64,000 bases of DNA, from the NCBI RefSeq assembly GCF_009827435.1, contig NZ_WTYM01000058.1, positions 113,081 through 177,080 of the forward strand. The letters are read 5' to 3'. The notes beneath the pieces are model-generated. The model saw only the letters and a list, made by a program, of their open reading frames with translations. It made no database searches and had not been told where the DNA came from. Origin of the DNA: Croceibacterium salegens (GTDB lineage: Bacteria > Pseudomonadota > Alphaproteobacteria > Sphingomonadales > Sphingomonadaceae). Below, piece after piece: positions 29,271 to 38,755 of this stretch; position 1 is the stretch's first letter, and each line of letters begins with the position of its first letter. Made by a program: the position numbers and the translations under genes.

Positions 29271-32200
29271 TCAGGTGAGTTCAGACCACTCGCGACGCTC
29301 TGTCCGAGTGAGATTGCGCCGAATGCGATCCCACCATTTATCCCGCCAGCTTCGTTTGTCCTCATCCGTGTGCAGGACAAGCCGAGCTATGGCCGGAAGC
29401 ACGAACAAGGTGAGTGCCGTGGCGGTGATCAGGCCACCGATGACGACGGTAGCCAGCGGTCGCTGGACTTCGGCCCCGGTGCCGGTGGCTATCGCCATCG
29501 GCACGAAACCAAGCGAAGCTACCAGAGCCGTCATCAGAACGGGGCGCAAGCGCACCAGCGCACCTTCGCAAATAGCATCCTCGAGTGCCATTCCCCCATC
29601 GAGCCGCTGGCGGATCGCCGTTACCATCACCAACCCGTTGAGCGTCGCCACACCCGAAAGCGCAATGAAGCCCACGGCTGCAGAGACCGAAAATGGCATG
29701 CCGCGCAACGCCAAAGCGAAGACCCCCCCAGCCAGTCCCATTGGAATCGCACTGAACACCGAAAGGGCTGGTACCCATCCACCGAGCGCCATGTAGAGCA
29801 GCAACAGGATAAGGGCGAAGGCCAGGGGAACCACGACGCCGAGCCGTTCCTGAGCGGCCTGCAAATTCTGGTACTGCCCGCCCCATTCGATGAAGGACGC
29901 CGGGGGCAGTTCGACCTGATCACGGACGCCTTCCTGTGCTTCCTCCACGAAGGAGCCCAGGTCGCGTTCACGGACATTGGCCGAAACGATCACCAAACGG
30001 CGTCCCTGTTCGCGGCGGACTTCGGCCAGACCATCGACAACCCGAAAATCGGCAACGCTGCGCAGGGGCACGGTCGCACCATTCGGCAGCAGGATCGGGA
30101 GGGTTCCAAGTTGGTCGAAATCGTCGCGCGTGGTTTCGTCGAGACGCACCACCACGTCGAACCGGCGATCGCCCTCGAAGACGAGGCCGGCCGGTCGCCC
30201 GCCGAGCGCGATGGCGACGGACTGCGCGACATCTTCCACTGTCAATCCGTATCTGGCGATCATCGGACGGTCGAAAGCGATGTCGAGGGTCGGGAATCCT
30301 GCAACCTGCTGAACCTTGACGTCGGCGGATCCATCGATTTCACGCAGGACGCTGGCGACTTCGTTGGCAGCCGAAGTCATCGCGGTCAGATCATCGCCAT
30401 ACAGCTTAACCGCCACATCTCCCCTGACACCCGCGATTAGCTCGTTGAAGCGCAGCTCGATTGGTTGGCTGAACTCGTAAAGGTTTCCGACCAGGCTACT
30501 TAACGCGCTTTCCATGTCCGCGACCAGTTCGTCCTTGGACATGTCCGGATTGGGCCACTCGTCCCGTGGTTTAAGGATGACGTAGGCGTCCGATGCGTTC
30601 GGTGGCATCGGGTCGCTCGCGACCTCGGCGGTGCCGGTGCGCGAGAAAACCAAGGCAACCTGCGGGAACTCCTCCAACCGGTCTTCGACACGGCGCTGCA
30701 TGGCGAGCGATCTTTCCAGGGAAGTCGAGGGAATGCGCAACGACTGAACCGCGATATCGCGTTCGTCGAGTTGAGGCGTGAATTCGCTTCCTAGAAACGT
30801 GAAGACTAATGCCGCGAAAGCGAATAGTCCCAGCCCGCCTGCGATTACGGGCCAAGGACGTGCAACCGCCTTCCGCAGCAGGGGACCATAGCGTTCCTTG
30901 GCAATCCTGATCGGCTTCACTTCCTTCTCGGTCAACTTCTTGTTGAGAAGCAATGCAATCATTGCCGGAACGAAAGTGAGTGACAGAACAAATGCCGATG
31001 CGAGCGCCAGCATGACCGTGATTGCCATGGGCGAGAAAGTCTTGCCTTCCACGCCGGTAAAGGTGAGCAGTGGAGCATAGACGAGCAGGATGATCGCCTG
31101 TCCATAGACAGTCGGCTTGATCATTTCCTGTGCGGCGAGGCGCGTTTCGGCCAAGCGCTCACCAAGCGTGAGCAAACGCCCTTCATGATGCTGCCGGGCG
31201 GAAAGCCTAGCAACGCTGTTCTCGACAATGATGACCGCGCCATCGACGATCAGACCGAAGTCGAGAGCACCTAAACTCATGAGGTTGCCGGACACACCCA
31301 ATCGGTTCATTCCGATCGCAGCCATCAGCATAGACACCGGGATGACCAACGCGGCGATGATCGCAGCGCGGATATTGCCAAGCAAAAAGAAGAGCACAGC
31401 AATCACCAGAAGCGCGCCCTCGACAAGGTTCTTTTCAACCGTCGCAATCGTTGCATCGACAAGCGAAGATCGATTGTAAACGATTTCCGCGACGACGCCT
31501 TCGGGAAGCGAAGATCTGATCGCTTCGAGACGTTCGGCAGCCCCTGCGGAGACTGTTCGACTGTTTTCTCCAGCCCGCATCAACACCGTGCCGACCACAG
31601 CTTCGTCGCCGTTGAGCGAAGCGGCGCCAGTCCTGAGGTCGCCACCGATGCTGACAGTCGCCACATCGCCGATCCGGATCGGGATACCTTCGCGGGTGGT
31701 GACCACGGCTTGTTCGATATCCTCGATGCTCCCTAGCCGCGCATCGACGCGTGCGAGCAGTGCCTCGCCAGAACGTTCAACGAAATTGGCACCTTCGGCG
31801 AGATTTGCTGCCTCAAGTGCGTCGATCAGTTCATTAAACGACAAACCATATCCGGTCAGGCGGGCAGGGTCAGGCTGGACGAGATACTGCTTCTCGAAAC
31901 CGCCGATCGAATCTACCCCCGCGACACCGTCGACCGACCGCATGAGCGGGGCCACGATCCAGTCTTGGACCGTTCGAAGATAGGCTGCCCTGGCAACTTC
32001 GCTCTCGAGCCGGTCACCGCGTTCGGTAATGAAACTGCTGTCACTCTGCCAGCCGGTGGGCCCGCCGACGGGCGCGCCGTCGCCTCCAGGAAACTCGTAT
32101 TCGATCGTGTACATGAGCACTTCGCCGAGACCTGTGGAGATCGGACCCATTACCGGTTCGGCACCACCAGGCAGAGAAGCGGTGATCGGTGCCAGCCGCT

Positions 32201-32591
32201 CGTTCACTTGCTGGCGCGCAAAATAGATGTCGGTTCCCTCTTTGAAGATTGCGGTGACCTGGCTGAAACCATTGCGCGAGATCGAGCGGGTCATTTCGAG
32301 GCCCTCTATCCCCGCCAGGCCAGTTTCGACCGGATAGGTAACCTGGGTCTCGACCTGTGCAGGAGACAGGGCCGGCGCTTCGGTATTGATCTGTACCTGA
32401 ACATTGGTGATGTCGGGAACGGCATCAATTGGCAGCCGCAAAAGGTTGAACGCTCCCCAAACGGCGATCCCAGCCGTCAGGACGATCATTGCCCAACGGA
32501 ACCGGACTGCGGCATCGAGAATCGCGCCGATCAGCCCATGACCGCTCTTCTCTTGGGAGTACTGTGCCTCGAGCGGTTTCTCAGTGACCAT
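29271..32591 (-). CDS. czcA: Co/Zn/Cd efflux RND pump CzcA
   Basis: The ATG at 32591 gives 1106 residues; it overlaps the czcB stop by 11 bp. The proton-relay motif around span 4 reads DFGLIVDGAVIIVENS, the classic CzcA form for divalent zinc, cadmium and cobalt. N- and C-terminal halves each have the usual span plus large periplasmic loop plus five spans; the C-terminal cytoplasmic tail is basic (RSWRDKWWDRIRRNLTRTER). It acts with CzcB and CzcC as a proton-driven pump that exports metal from periplasm to outside. Confidence 0.95.
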   Translation of the reverse strand: MVTEKPLEAQYSQEKSGHGLIGAILDAAVRFRWAMIVLTAGIAVWGAFNLLRLPIDAVPDITNVQVQINTEAPALSPAQVETQVTYPVETGLAGIEGLEMTRSISRNGFSQVTAIFKEGTDIYFARQQVNERLAPITASLPGGAEPVMGPISTGLGEVLMYTIEYEFPGGDGAPVGGPTGWQSDSSFITERGDRLESEVARAAYLRTVQDWIVAPLMRSVDGVAGVDSIGGFEKQYLVQPDPARLTGYGLSFNELIDALEAANLAEGANFVERSGEALLARVDARLGSIEDIEQAVVTTREGIPIRIGDVATVSIGGDLRTGAASLNGDEAVVGTVLMRAGENSRTVSAGAAERLEAIRSSLPEGVVAEIVYNRSSLVDATIATVEKNLVEGALLVIAVLFFLLGNIRAAIIAALVIPVSMLMAAIGMNRLGVSGNLMSLGALDFGLIVDGAVIIVENSVARLSARQHHEGRLLTLGERLAETRLAAQEMIKPTVYGQAIILLVYAPLLTFTGVEGKTFSPMAITVMLALASAFVLSLTFVPAMIALLLNKKLTEKEVKPIRIAKERYGPLLRKAVARPWPVIAGGLGLFAFAALVFTFLGSEFTPQLDERDIAVQSLRIPSTSLERSLAMQRRVEDRLEEFPQVALVFSRTGTAEVASDPMPPNASDAYVILKPRDEWPNPDMSKDELVADMESALSSLVGNLYEFSQPIELRFNELIAGVRGDVAVKLYGDDLTAMTSAANEVASVLREIDGSADVKVQQVAGFPTLDIAFDRPMIARYGLTVEDVAQSVAIALGGRPAGLVFEGDRRFDVVVRLDETTRDDFDQLGTLPILLPNGATVPLRSVADFRVVDGLAEVRREQGRRLVIVSANVRERDLGSFVEEAQEGVRDQVELPPASFIEWGGQYQNLQAAQERLGVVVPLAFALILLLLYMALGGWVPALSVFSAIPMGLAGGVFALALRGMPFSVSAAVGFIALSGVATLNGLVMVTAIRQRLDGGMALEDAICEGALVRLRPVLMTALVASLGFVPMAIATGTGAEVQRPLATVVIGGLITATALTLFVLPAIARLVLHTDEDKRSWRDKWWDRIRRNLTRTERREWSELT

Positions 32592-33756
32592 GCTCGGCCT
32601 CCTCTTTCTCGAGTTCAGCTTTAAGGAGGAAGGCGTTTGCAGTGGCGATCCGCGAGCCGGGTGCAAGACCTGACTCGATGACAACCCGACCACCGGAACG
32701 CGCCCCCGCTACCACCGGACGAGCCTGAAATCCTCGCTCCGTCCTAACGAACACGCTTTCCTGGCCGTCAATGATTTGGACCGCGTCTTCGGGTATCGAA
32801 ATGCTGTCATGAGCAATCTCGCCGGAGGGGCGAATCCGGGCCTGGAGGAAGGCACCGGGCTGCAGGCCCGGGACGGAGCTGGCCAGCGCCAGCACAGCAG
32901 TGGCGCTGCGGCTTTCCAGATCAAGAGCAGGGGTGACTGAACGTACCCGTGCTCCGATTTCTCGATTTTCGCCTAACAAAAGTACGGCATCGTCGCCAGG
33001 TTGGATTCGGATTGCATCGGCGGACGGCAAGGCCACCTCGACCTGCAAGCCATTGGGATTGACGACCCGGTACAGTTCGTCGCCGGCTGCGACGAACGAA
33101 CCCAGCACTATAGGTGCGGCAGTTACCTGACCGGAAATGGGGCTGGTAACGGCCAAGGACCTCCCGTCACCGCTCACGCCAGCTGCTGCGACCGCGGATT
33201 GCGCGCGGGCCAATTCCGACCTGGCTACCTGGAGGTTGGCCAGCGCGGATTCGAGATCCTGACGTGCTGTAACATTGGCCTCGAACAGACGAAGCTCCCG
33301 GTCATAAATCGCGGAAAGCTCGTCAACCCGCGCACGTGCTGCGGCAACTTGGGACGCCAGGGTCGCCGCCTCGCCGCTTTCGATCCTTGCAATGACCTCC
33401 CCCTGCCGGACGAAATCCCCGAGATTCTTGTTGACACTTCTTATTACACCGGAAGCGCGCGCATCGATTTGCGCACTTGCACTAGGGGCAGCGGCGACCG
33501 TTGCCGGAAACACCAATTCTACGGCTGCACCAAGCTGGACGGATTCAATCTCGATCGATGCATCTTCGATTTGCTGATCACTAATCCCGACAAAGCCTTC
33601 AGGGAGACTGCCTTCTTCGTCATGGTTGTCTCCGTGATCGTCGGACTCGTCATGCGAATCTTCGGCATGCATTGCAGGATCGCCGGGCCAGAATGCCCAG
33701 GTGGCAGCTGTCGCCACGAATATGGCAGCGACAGCAATGAGGATATTACGTTTCAT
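32581..33756 (-). CDS. czcB: CzcB-type periplasmic adaptor
   Basis: A 391-residue membrane-fusion protein starting at ATG 33756 with a GAGG ribosome site; a GTG at 33771 is an alternative that would overlap czcC. An N-terminal anchor (ILIAVAAIFVATAATWAFW) is followed by a His/Asp-rich segment (HAEDSHDESDDHGDNHDEE) suited to zinc, then a coiled-coil hairpin (AARARVDELSAIYDRELRLF) and beta-barrel domains. It links CzcA to CzcC. The His-rich segment is typical for CzcB and is absent from the CusB-like adaptor in this window. Confidence 0.93.
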   Translation of the reverse strand: MKRNILIAVAAIFVATAATWAFWPGDPAMHAEDSHDESDDHGDNHDEEGSLPEGFVGISDQQIEDASIEIESVQLGAAVELVFPATVAAAPSASAQIDARASGVIRSVNKNLGDFVRQGEVIARIESGEAATLASQVAAARARVDELSAIYDRELRLFEANVTARQDLESALANLQVARSELARAQSAVAAAGVSGDGRSLAVTSPISGQVTAAPIVLGSFVAAGDELYRVVNPNGLQVEVALPSADAIRIQPGDDAVLLLGENREIGARVRSVTPALDLESRSATAVLALASSVPGLQPGAFLQARIRPSGEIAHDSISIPEDAVQIIDGQESVFVRTERGFQARPVVAGARSGGRVVIESGLAPGSRIATANAFLLKAELEKEEAEHGH

Positions 33757-33767
33757 AGGGCTGGACC

Positions 33768-35009
33768 TCACTCTGCGGTGAGCCAGATGAGACGCGCTGC
33801 CAGGAGGCTGCGTGTCTCTTCTGCCTGGATTAGGTTTTCACGAATGGCGTCGCGCGCTTGGGCGGCCGCGAGGACTTCGATCAGCGGGAAGCGACCGTTG
33901 CGGTAGCCGATCTCGACCAGACGCAGCGCTTCTTCGGCTTGAGGCAGGCTTGCCCCCGCCAAGGTCTCGACCCTTCTCTCTGCCGCGAGATACAAGGTCC
34001 GCGCTCGCTCGAACTCGAGACGATAGTCCGCTTCGGCTATCGCCTCGTCCGCCTGTGCTGCACGTGCCTGAGCCTCGGCAGCAGCGATATTGCCTTGATT
34101 GCGGTTGCTGAACGGGAGCGGGATCGTAATCCCGACTATGAACGCCTGCTCATTGCTGTCTTCGAACCGGCGCCCGCCCGCCATCACGGTCGGATCGGGT
34201 ACCCCTAACGAACGTTCGCGGGAGACTTCTGCTTCTGCGAAATCGGCGCGAGCACCGGCCAACCGCAGGTGCAAGGGTAGTGAAGTGTCCATTGGGGCAA
34301 GTGCGGGTGCCAGCTCCGGGAATGTTCCGAATACCTGTGGTGCTGTTCCGTCCGCCAGCCAGAGCGCAGCCAGCGCCTGCCTGGCTGCAAGGTATTCCGC
34401 TTCGGCGGTTTCCAGTGCCGCTTCTGCTTCTGCCAACGCCGCTTCGGCGCGCATTGCCCGCAGTGGAGGCTCGCGCCCGACTTCGACGAGCGCTCTTGCG
34501 ATGCGTGCCAATTCGCGATTGCGTTCTACAATTTCGCGCGCGAGACTGGCGCGCTGTCCGGCGGCAACCGCCTGAACATAGCGCTCCCTGACGGTCAGCG
34601 CGAGCTGGGCCATTGTGAGCTCGCGACGCGCGCCGGCGACACGCGCCGATGCCTCGGCGCTTTCAATGCGAGCGCTTCTCTTGCCGCCTAACTCGATCTG
34701 CTGCCCGAAACCCAGAGTGTATTCGCTGGATTGCAGACCGGAGAACGCTCCAGTGCCCGCAATGTTTTCGGCCTCGAAGGTAAGCTCCGGGTTGGGACGA
34801 AGCCGCGCCTGCGCGATTGCAGCGCGCGCAGCCTCTTCCTCTGCCAATGGTCCATAGACCCGAGGATTCGTGCTCTGGGAACTTGGGGGAAGGTTGGATT
34901 CAACTCCGGCGCGATCCAGCGCCTCCTCGAGAGACAAGATCTCCTGGGCAAATACCGACGAATCTAACAATATGGCAGCCAGAGCCACCGACAGCGCAAT
35001 GCGCCGCAT
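33768..35009 (-). CDS. czcC: CzcC-type outer-membrane channel
   Basis: A 413-residue TolC-family protein with a signal peptide (ALSVALAAILLDSSVFAQ) and two tandem channel repeats of long helices (RESAEASARVAG-like pattern; AEADYRLEFERARTLYLAAE). The segment RLRPNPELTFEAENIAGTGAF is typical of CzcC. It is the exit channel of CzcBA encoded downstream. A 63-bp gap separates it from the His-rich small gene upstream. Confidence 0.92.
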   Translation of the reverse strand: MRRIALSVALAAILLDSSVFAQEILSLEEALDRAGVESNLPPSSQSTNPRVYGPLAEEEAARAAIAQARLRPNPELTFEAENIAGTGAFSGLQSSEYTLGFGQQIELGGKRSARIESAEASARVAGARRELTMAQLALTVRERYVQAVAAGQRASLAREIVERNRELARIARALVEVGREPPLRAMRAEAALAEAEAALETAEAEYLAARQALAALWLADGTAPQVFGTFPELAPALAPMDTSLPLHLRLAGARADFAEAEVSRERSLGVPDPTVMAGGRRFEDSNEQAFIVGITIPLPFSNRNQGNIAAAEAQARAAQADEAIAEADYRLEFERARTLYLAAERRVETLAGASLPQAEEALRLVEIGYRNGRFPLIEVLAAAQARDAIRENLIQAEETRSLLAARLIWLTAE

Positions 35010-35072
35010 AACAATTCTCCTGACAGGAATGCAGGTCAGGGATGCGCGACGGCATCCCGAGCGTCATTCGGG

Positions 35073-35519
35073 TCAGGCGATGGGTGGCTGGATCAAAACC
35101 GGCGAGGCACGCGAGCCTAGAGGGCTTTCCGATAGCGGGGCACGAAGGGACACCCTGCGCGAGAAGTCCGCTCCGGCTTCGCTTGCGTGATCAGGGAGGG
35201 AAAAACTGCAATTGTGGTGGTGCACCGGCTGGTGCCCGACTGCATCCTCGTCGAAATCGGTGTCGTCGCTGCTAAAATGATCTTGCCCATGCTCAAAAAT
35301 GTGGTCCGCAGCATGGACGAATGCGCCGGTGTCTTGTGCATGCACATCCGGAACCATCAGCACATTGCTGAAAGCCAAAGCGATCAACGCAAAAAGGAGG
35401 CCCAGTTTCCGCGACATTGCGCGCTGCGAAATAGACGGCCCATGCGAAACTTGCAAGGCTGCCGCAGGTCTGCAGAGACCAAGCGCGCGATGATATTTGA
35501 AATGCCGCATCGTCATCAT
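35073..35519 (-). CDS. His-rich small periplasmic protein at the CzcI position
   Basis: The 148-residue frame starts at ATG 35519, overlapping the CDF gene's stop as ATGA. An internal Met (residue 35) begins a good signal peptide (GLLFALIALAFSNVLMV, cleavage near VHAQD), so the secreted form may start at 35417. The mature part is rich in His and Asp (HAADHIFEHGQDHF, GHQPVHHHNC). In Cupriavidus the small periplasmic protein CzcI lies directly before czcC and is also His-rich; position and composition suggest the same role, but I cannot show homology. Confidence 0.6.
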   Translation of the reverse strand: MMTMRHFKYHRALGLCRPAAALQVSHGPSISQRAMSRKLGLLFALIALAFSNVLMVPDVHAQDTGAFVHAADHIFEHGQDHFSSDDTDFDEDAVGHQPVHHHNCSFSLPDHASEAGADFSRRVSLRAPLSESPLGSRASPVLIQPPIA

Positions 35520-36151
35520 GCTCCCGAATGACCCTGGGCGACGTGCTCGCGCCGTTCAGCAAGCGCCTGGCGGGTAATCTGCAATGCTGAAGACAGGAAC
35601 AAAGACGCCATGATAGCTGCGACCACAAGGTCCGGCCAGCCAGAGGCGGTACCCCAAACACCCAAAGCTGCGATCATTACGGCGACATTGCCGATCGCGT
35701 CGTTACGTGAGCAGAGCCACACCGACCTGACATTGGCGTCGCCATCTTTGAAGCGAATGAGAAGAAACACACTCACCATGTTTGTCAGGAGGGCAAGGAA
35801 GCCGACGGCACCCATGATTTCCGCTTCGGGCGCGCCGACAAAAAAGACATGGTAGATTGTCGAGCCCAGCACCCAAAGGCCCATGAGCAGGAGGCTGATC
35901 CCTTTTGCCAGGGCCGCATTTGTACGTGCGCGGACCGAAGCACCTATCACCGCCAAAGAAATGCCGTAGGTCATGGCATCGCCTAGGAAATCGAGCGCGT
36001 CTGCCTGGAGGGCCTGCGACTTTGCGAGTTGCCCTGCTGCCATTTCAACGACAAACATTGTCGCATTAAGCGCAATGACGATCCAGAGCCTCCGCTTGTA
36101 GCTGTCGGACGCACCGTCGAATTTCGTGTCTTCGCCGCAACAACCTGGCAT
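35516..36151 (-). CDS. Cation diffusion facilitator (CzcD-like), short form
   Basis: A 211-residue transporter with six hydrophobic spans. Span 2 carries the metal site ADALDFLGDAMTYG (Asp-x3-Asp type) and span 5 carries CSRNDAIGNVAVM with the second Asp. It stops soon after span 6 (ALAERREHVAQGH), so it lacks the cytoplasmic dimer domain of full-length CDF proteins (about 300 aa). The N terminus has an unusual Cys pair (MPGCCGED). It would move Zn, Cd or Co into the periplasm in exchange for protons, feeding CzcCBA. Start overlaps the upstream gene's stop as TGATG. Confidence 0.87.
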   Translation of the reverse strand: MPGCCGEDTKFDGASDSYKRRLWIVIALNATMFVVEMAAGQLAKSQALQADALDFLGDAMTYGISLAVIGASVRARTNAALAKGISLLLMGLWVLGSTIYHVFFVGAPEAEIMGAVGFLALLTNMVSVFLLIRFKDGDANVRSVWLCSRNDAIGNVAVMIAALGVWGTASGWPDLVVAAIMASLFLSSALQITRQALAERREHVAQGHSGA

Positions 36152-36918
36152 CAGCGGGTCTCCTGCATCTGACCGGTTAGAACTGTGCGTCCATCATTTG
36201 ACGTAGCACCCGGAATCTGAGGAATGATGCCGCCACGCATTTGTGCAACGCGTCGGTTCATCCAGTGACGGACAAAGAAGCGATAGAGAAGACCGCGAGG
36301 GCCAGTCAGCTGACTGTGGACCGCGAAAAAGTCATCAGGACTGTCGAACACCCCGTAGTCAGCCTTGATCCCTGTTTTTTGAATGTAGGTGTTGTCACCC
36401 TTCCATTCGACTTCGGGCATCTGCAAGCAGTTTGTCCCAATACCATAAGCACAGATGGACGAGCGTTGCGGAAAGTGATCCTGAAGCGCGGTGAGCAAAG
36501 ACTGATCGAGGATAAAGCCTTCAAGCTCGATCCATCGTCCCTGGTATTCGATTTCGACCCAAGAGTGCAGGATTCTGGCGGGGGCGAGCGGGTAAACGAA
36601 TTCTGGAACGATACCCCTTTGAAGTGCCTTATCGATCGTGAAGCCGTGAAAACGACAGCGTATCCCAAGCCCACGGAGAAGTGCCATGAGCAGGATACCC
36701 TTGGTGTTGCACTGGCCGTATCCATCAGCGAGAATTTTCGATGCTGGCAAGGCATCCGCTGCATTATAGCCGAAACGAACTTCGTTGCGGACGAAGTCAT
36801 AGGCGGAGCCAATCTTATCCCAATCCGAGAGGCTCAGCCAGTTACGCTCCTCGATCAGCGCCTTGATGGGCGCTGCGCGAAAATCGACCAGCCGGGTCTC
36901 TGCGAGGAATCGGTCCAT
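36151..36918 (-). CDS. Transglutaminase-like domain protein leading the czc operon
   Basis: This 255-residue protein has a transglutaminase-like core: GYGQCNTKGILLMALLRGLG (catalytic Cys), then RILHSWVEIEYQGRWIELEG (catalytic His) and a following Asp. It has no signal peptide, so it is probably cytoplasmic. The start at ATG 36918 is chosen because the MerR-type promoter at 36,951-36,981 places the transcript start near 36,944; a GTG at 36960 would be upstream of it. Its substrate is unknown; such domains also occur as peptidases. It is the promoter-proximal gene of the metal operon and overlaps the CDF gene, which suggests co-regulation by metal. Confidence 0.8.
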   Translation of the reverse strand: MDRFLAETRLVDFRAAPIKALIEERNWLSLSDWDKIGSAYDFVRNEVRFGYNAADALPASKILADGYGQCNTKGILLMALLRGLGIRCRFHGFTIDKALQRGIVPEFVYPLAPARILHSWVEIEYQGRWIELEGFILDQSLLTALQDHFPQRSSICAYGIGTNCLQMPEVEWKGDNTYIQKTGIKADYGVFDSPDDFFAVHSQLTGPRGLLYRFFVRHWMNRRVAQMRGGIIPQIPGATSNDGRTVLTGQMQETR

Positions 36919-36950
36919 AATTCTAAAGCCCTGGATTGTCCGTGCGAACT

Positions 36951-36981
36951 CTTGTAACACCTCTAGTAACTAGAGGTTCAA
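36951..36981 (-). promoter_or_regulatory. MerR-type promoter and operator of the czc operon
   Basis: On the minus strand a -35 element TTGAAC (36,976-36,981) and a -10-like element TACAAG (36,951-36,956) are separated by 19 bp, longer than the normal 17. The spacer holds a perfect dyad CTCTAGT-A-ACTAGAG (36,961-36,975). A stretched spacer with a central dyad is the hallmark of promoters twisted into activity by MerR-family proteins such as ZntR and CadR. The merR gene starts 10 bp away on the other strand. Confidence 0.85.
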
Positions 36982-36990
36982 GAGGTTTTT

Positions 36991-37407
36991 ATGTATTCTA
37001 TTGGGGAGCTTTCACGGCGCACCAATGTGAAGGTGCCAACGATCCGTTACTACGAGCAAACTGGGCTCATGAGCGTCCCCGAACGCACTCATGGAAACCA
37101 AAGGCGCTATGATAACGCGGGCCTCGAGCGTCTGACCTTCATCAAGCATGCTCGCGAACTCGGTTTCACTATCGAGGCCATCTCATCCCTTATCGAATTG
37201 CAGGACAACCCCGATCGTTCTTGTGAGGCCGCCACCGAGATTGCGTCCGCGCAGCTGGGCGATGTTCGTGCCCGCATTAAGAAGCTTCGTTCTCTGGAAA
37301 AGGAACTTGCTCGCATTGCAAGAGGGTGTGACGGCGAAGGGAAGTCGTCTGACTGCTACGTCCTGGAATCTCTGGCTGACCACCATCATTGCCAGCAGGC
37401 GCATTAG
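36991..37407 (+). CDS. MerR-family metal-responsive regulator (ZntR/CadR/PbrR-like)
   Basis: A 138-residue regulator with the MerR helix-turn-helix (YSIGELSRRTNVKVPTIRYY, then RRYDNAGLERLTFI), a long dimerisation helix, and a C-terminal metal loop RGCDGEGKSSDCYVLESLADHHHC. Cys residues at the start of the dimer helix (SCEAATEIA) and in the loop, with His at the end, fit Zn, Cd or Pb sensing. AAGAGG precedes the ATG. It is divergent from the transglutaminase-CDF-czcCBA operon, whose promoter has the matching operator. Its end is 10 bp from the convergent APC permease gene. Confidence 0.92.
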   Translation: MYSIGELSRRTNVKVPTIRYYEQTGLMSVPERTHGNQRRYDNAGLERLTFIKHARELGFTIEAISSLIELQDNPDRSCEAATEIASAQLGDVRARIKKLRSLEKELARIARGCDGEGKSSDCYVLESLADHHHCQQAH

Positions 37408-37417
37408 GACCATTGCC

Positions 37418-38755
37418 CTATCGCCCCTTTTGACCGCGCAGGAACAAGTGCTCGCCACCAAAGACAAAGAACATCCCGATTGCGGCATACGCCACGATGC
37501 TAGGATCGCTTTGAAGCTTAATCCAGGTGAAAGCGCCAAGAACGACTGCATCTGCTGCCAGTGCTGCAAGCAGGATCTCAGCGCGGGCTCCGATCTCCTT
37601 GCGCAGATAGCGCAGCACACCCCAGTGCACGAGCATGTCCATGACCAAGTAGAAGAACACCCCAAGGGCAGCGATTCGTGAGAGGTCGAACAGGACCGCC
37701 AGCGTTCCTGCGACCACCACGGTATAGACCAACAGGTGACTGCGCAGGCTGCCTGACATCCCGAAATGGCTGTGCGGGATCATCTTCATTTCGGTGAGCA
37801 TGGTGAGCATGCGCGATACGGCGAACACGCTCGCCACGACGCCCGAAGCGGTGGCGGTAATGGCAATGACAATCGTGAACCAGAACCCGACGCGGCCAAG
37901 CGCTGGCTCGGCAGCTGCCGCCAGCGAGTAATCACGCGCCGCCACGATTTGATTGATGTCCAGACTGGCTCCCACGGCAGCTGCAACGAGGAGGTAGGTC
38001 ACGACGCAGATGCCGATGGCGATCATGATCGTGCGCCCGACATTGCGGTGCGGGTCAACTATCTCTCCGCCGCTGTTCGTGATCGTCGTGAACCCCTTGA
38101 AGGCAAGGATGGAGAAAGCGACCGAGGCAACAAGCCCTGACCATCCGAACCCGACTGTCGGTTCGGCGAAGGCACCACCGGAAAAACCGTTCATCCAGAG
38201 GGCTGCGACAGCAAAGATCGCGATGCCGCCGATCTTGATCGCTGACATGACAATCGAGACCATGCTCACCGAGCGATTGCCCGAAGCATTCACGAGATAG
38301 GCGAACACGATCAGCGCCAGGGCGAGTGCCGACTGCAGGAGGCCATTGTCCTGCAAATCGAACGGTCGCAGCGCGTAGGTGGCAAATGTCCTCGCAACGA
38401 GGCTTTCGTTGATCACCATCGAAAGCGCCATAAGCAGCGAAGCCGCAGCGGCTACGGTGCCGGGGCCATATGCCTTCTGCAGGATCATCGCGATGCCGCC
38501 CGATGAAGGCCAGGCGTTGGACATCTTGATGTAGCTGTATGCCGCCAGGGCAGTGACGATGGCGCCGGCGATGAATGACAGCGGGAACAATGGTCCGGCG
38601 AGTTCTGCGATCTGTCCGGTGAGTGCGAAGATACCCGCGCCGATCATCACCCCAGTGCCCATGGCGACAGCGCCGCCGAGCGTTATGCTTCCCTTTTCTT
38701 CTGATCCGCCGTGCGAATGCTGACCAGCGCTGTGGTTTTGGTGCGATCCCTTCAC
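37418..38755 (-). CDS. APC-superfamily amino-acid permease-like transporter of the copper operon
   Basis: A 445-residue membrane protein with about 12 spans and the APC signature near the first span ([23 protein letters not shown]). A His-rich head ([13 protein letters not shown]) precedes the membrane part, which is unusual for an amino-acid permease and suggests metal contact. The GTG start at 38755 overlaps the stop of the copper ATPase gene (GTGA), so the two are translated together. The substrate is unknown; export or import of a copper-chelating amine or amino acid would fit but is a guess. Confidence 0.85.
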   Translation of the reverse strand: MKGSHQNHSAGQHSHGGSEEKGSITLGGAVAMGTGVMIGAGIFALTGQIAELAGPLFPLSFIAGAIVTALAAYSYIKMSNAWPSSGGIAMILQKAYGPGTVAAAASLLMALSMVINESLVARTFATYALRPFDLQDNGLLQSALALALIVFAYLVNASGNRSVSMVSIVMSAIKIGGIAIFAVAALWMNGFSGGAFAEPTVGFGWSGLVASVAFSILAFKGFTTITNSGGEIVDPHRNVGRTIMIAIGICVVTYLLVAAAVGASLDINQIVAARDYSLAAAAEPALGRVGFWFTIVIAITATASGVVASVFAVSRMLTMLTEMKMIPHSHFGMSGSLRSHLLVYTVVVAGTLAVLFDLSRIAALGVFFYLVMDMLVHWGVLRYLRKEIGARAEILLAALAADAVVLGAFTWIKLQSDPSIVAYAAIGMFFVFGGEHLFLRGQKGR

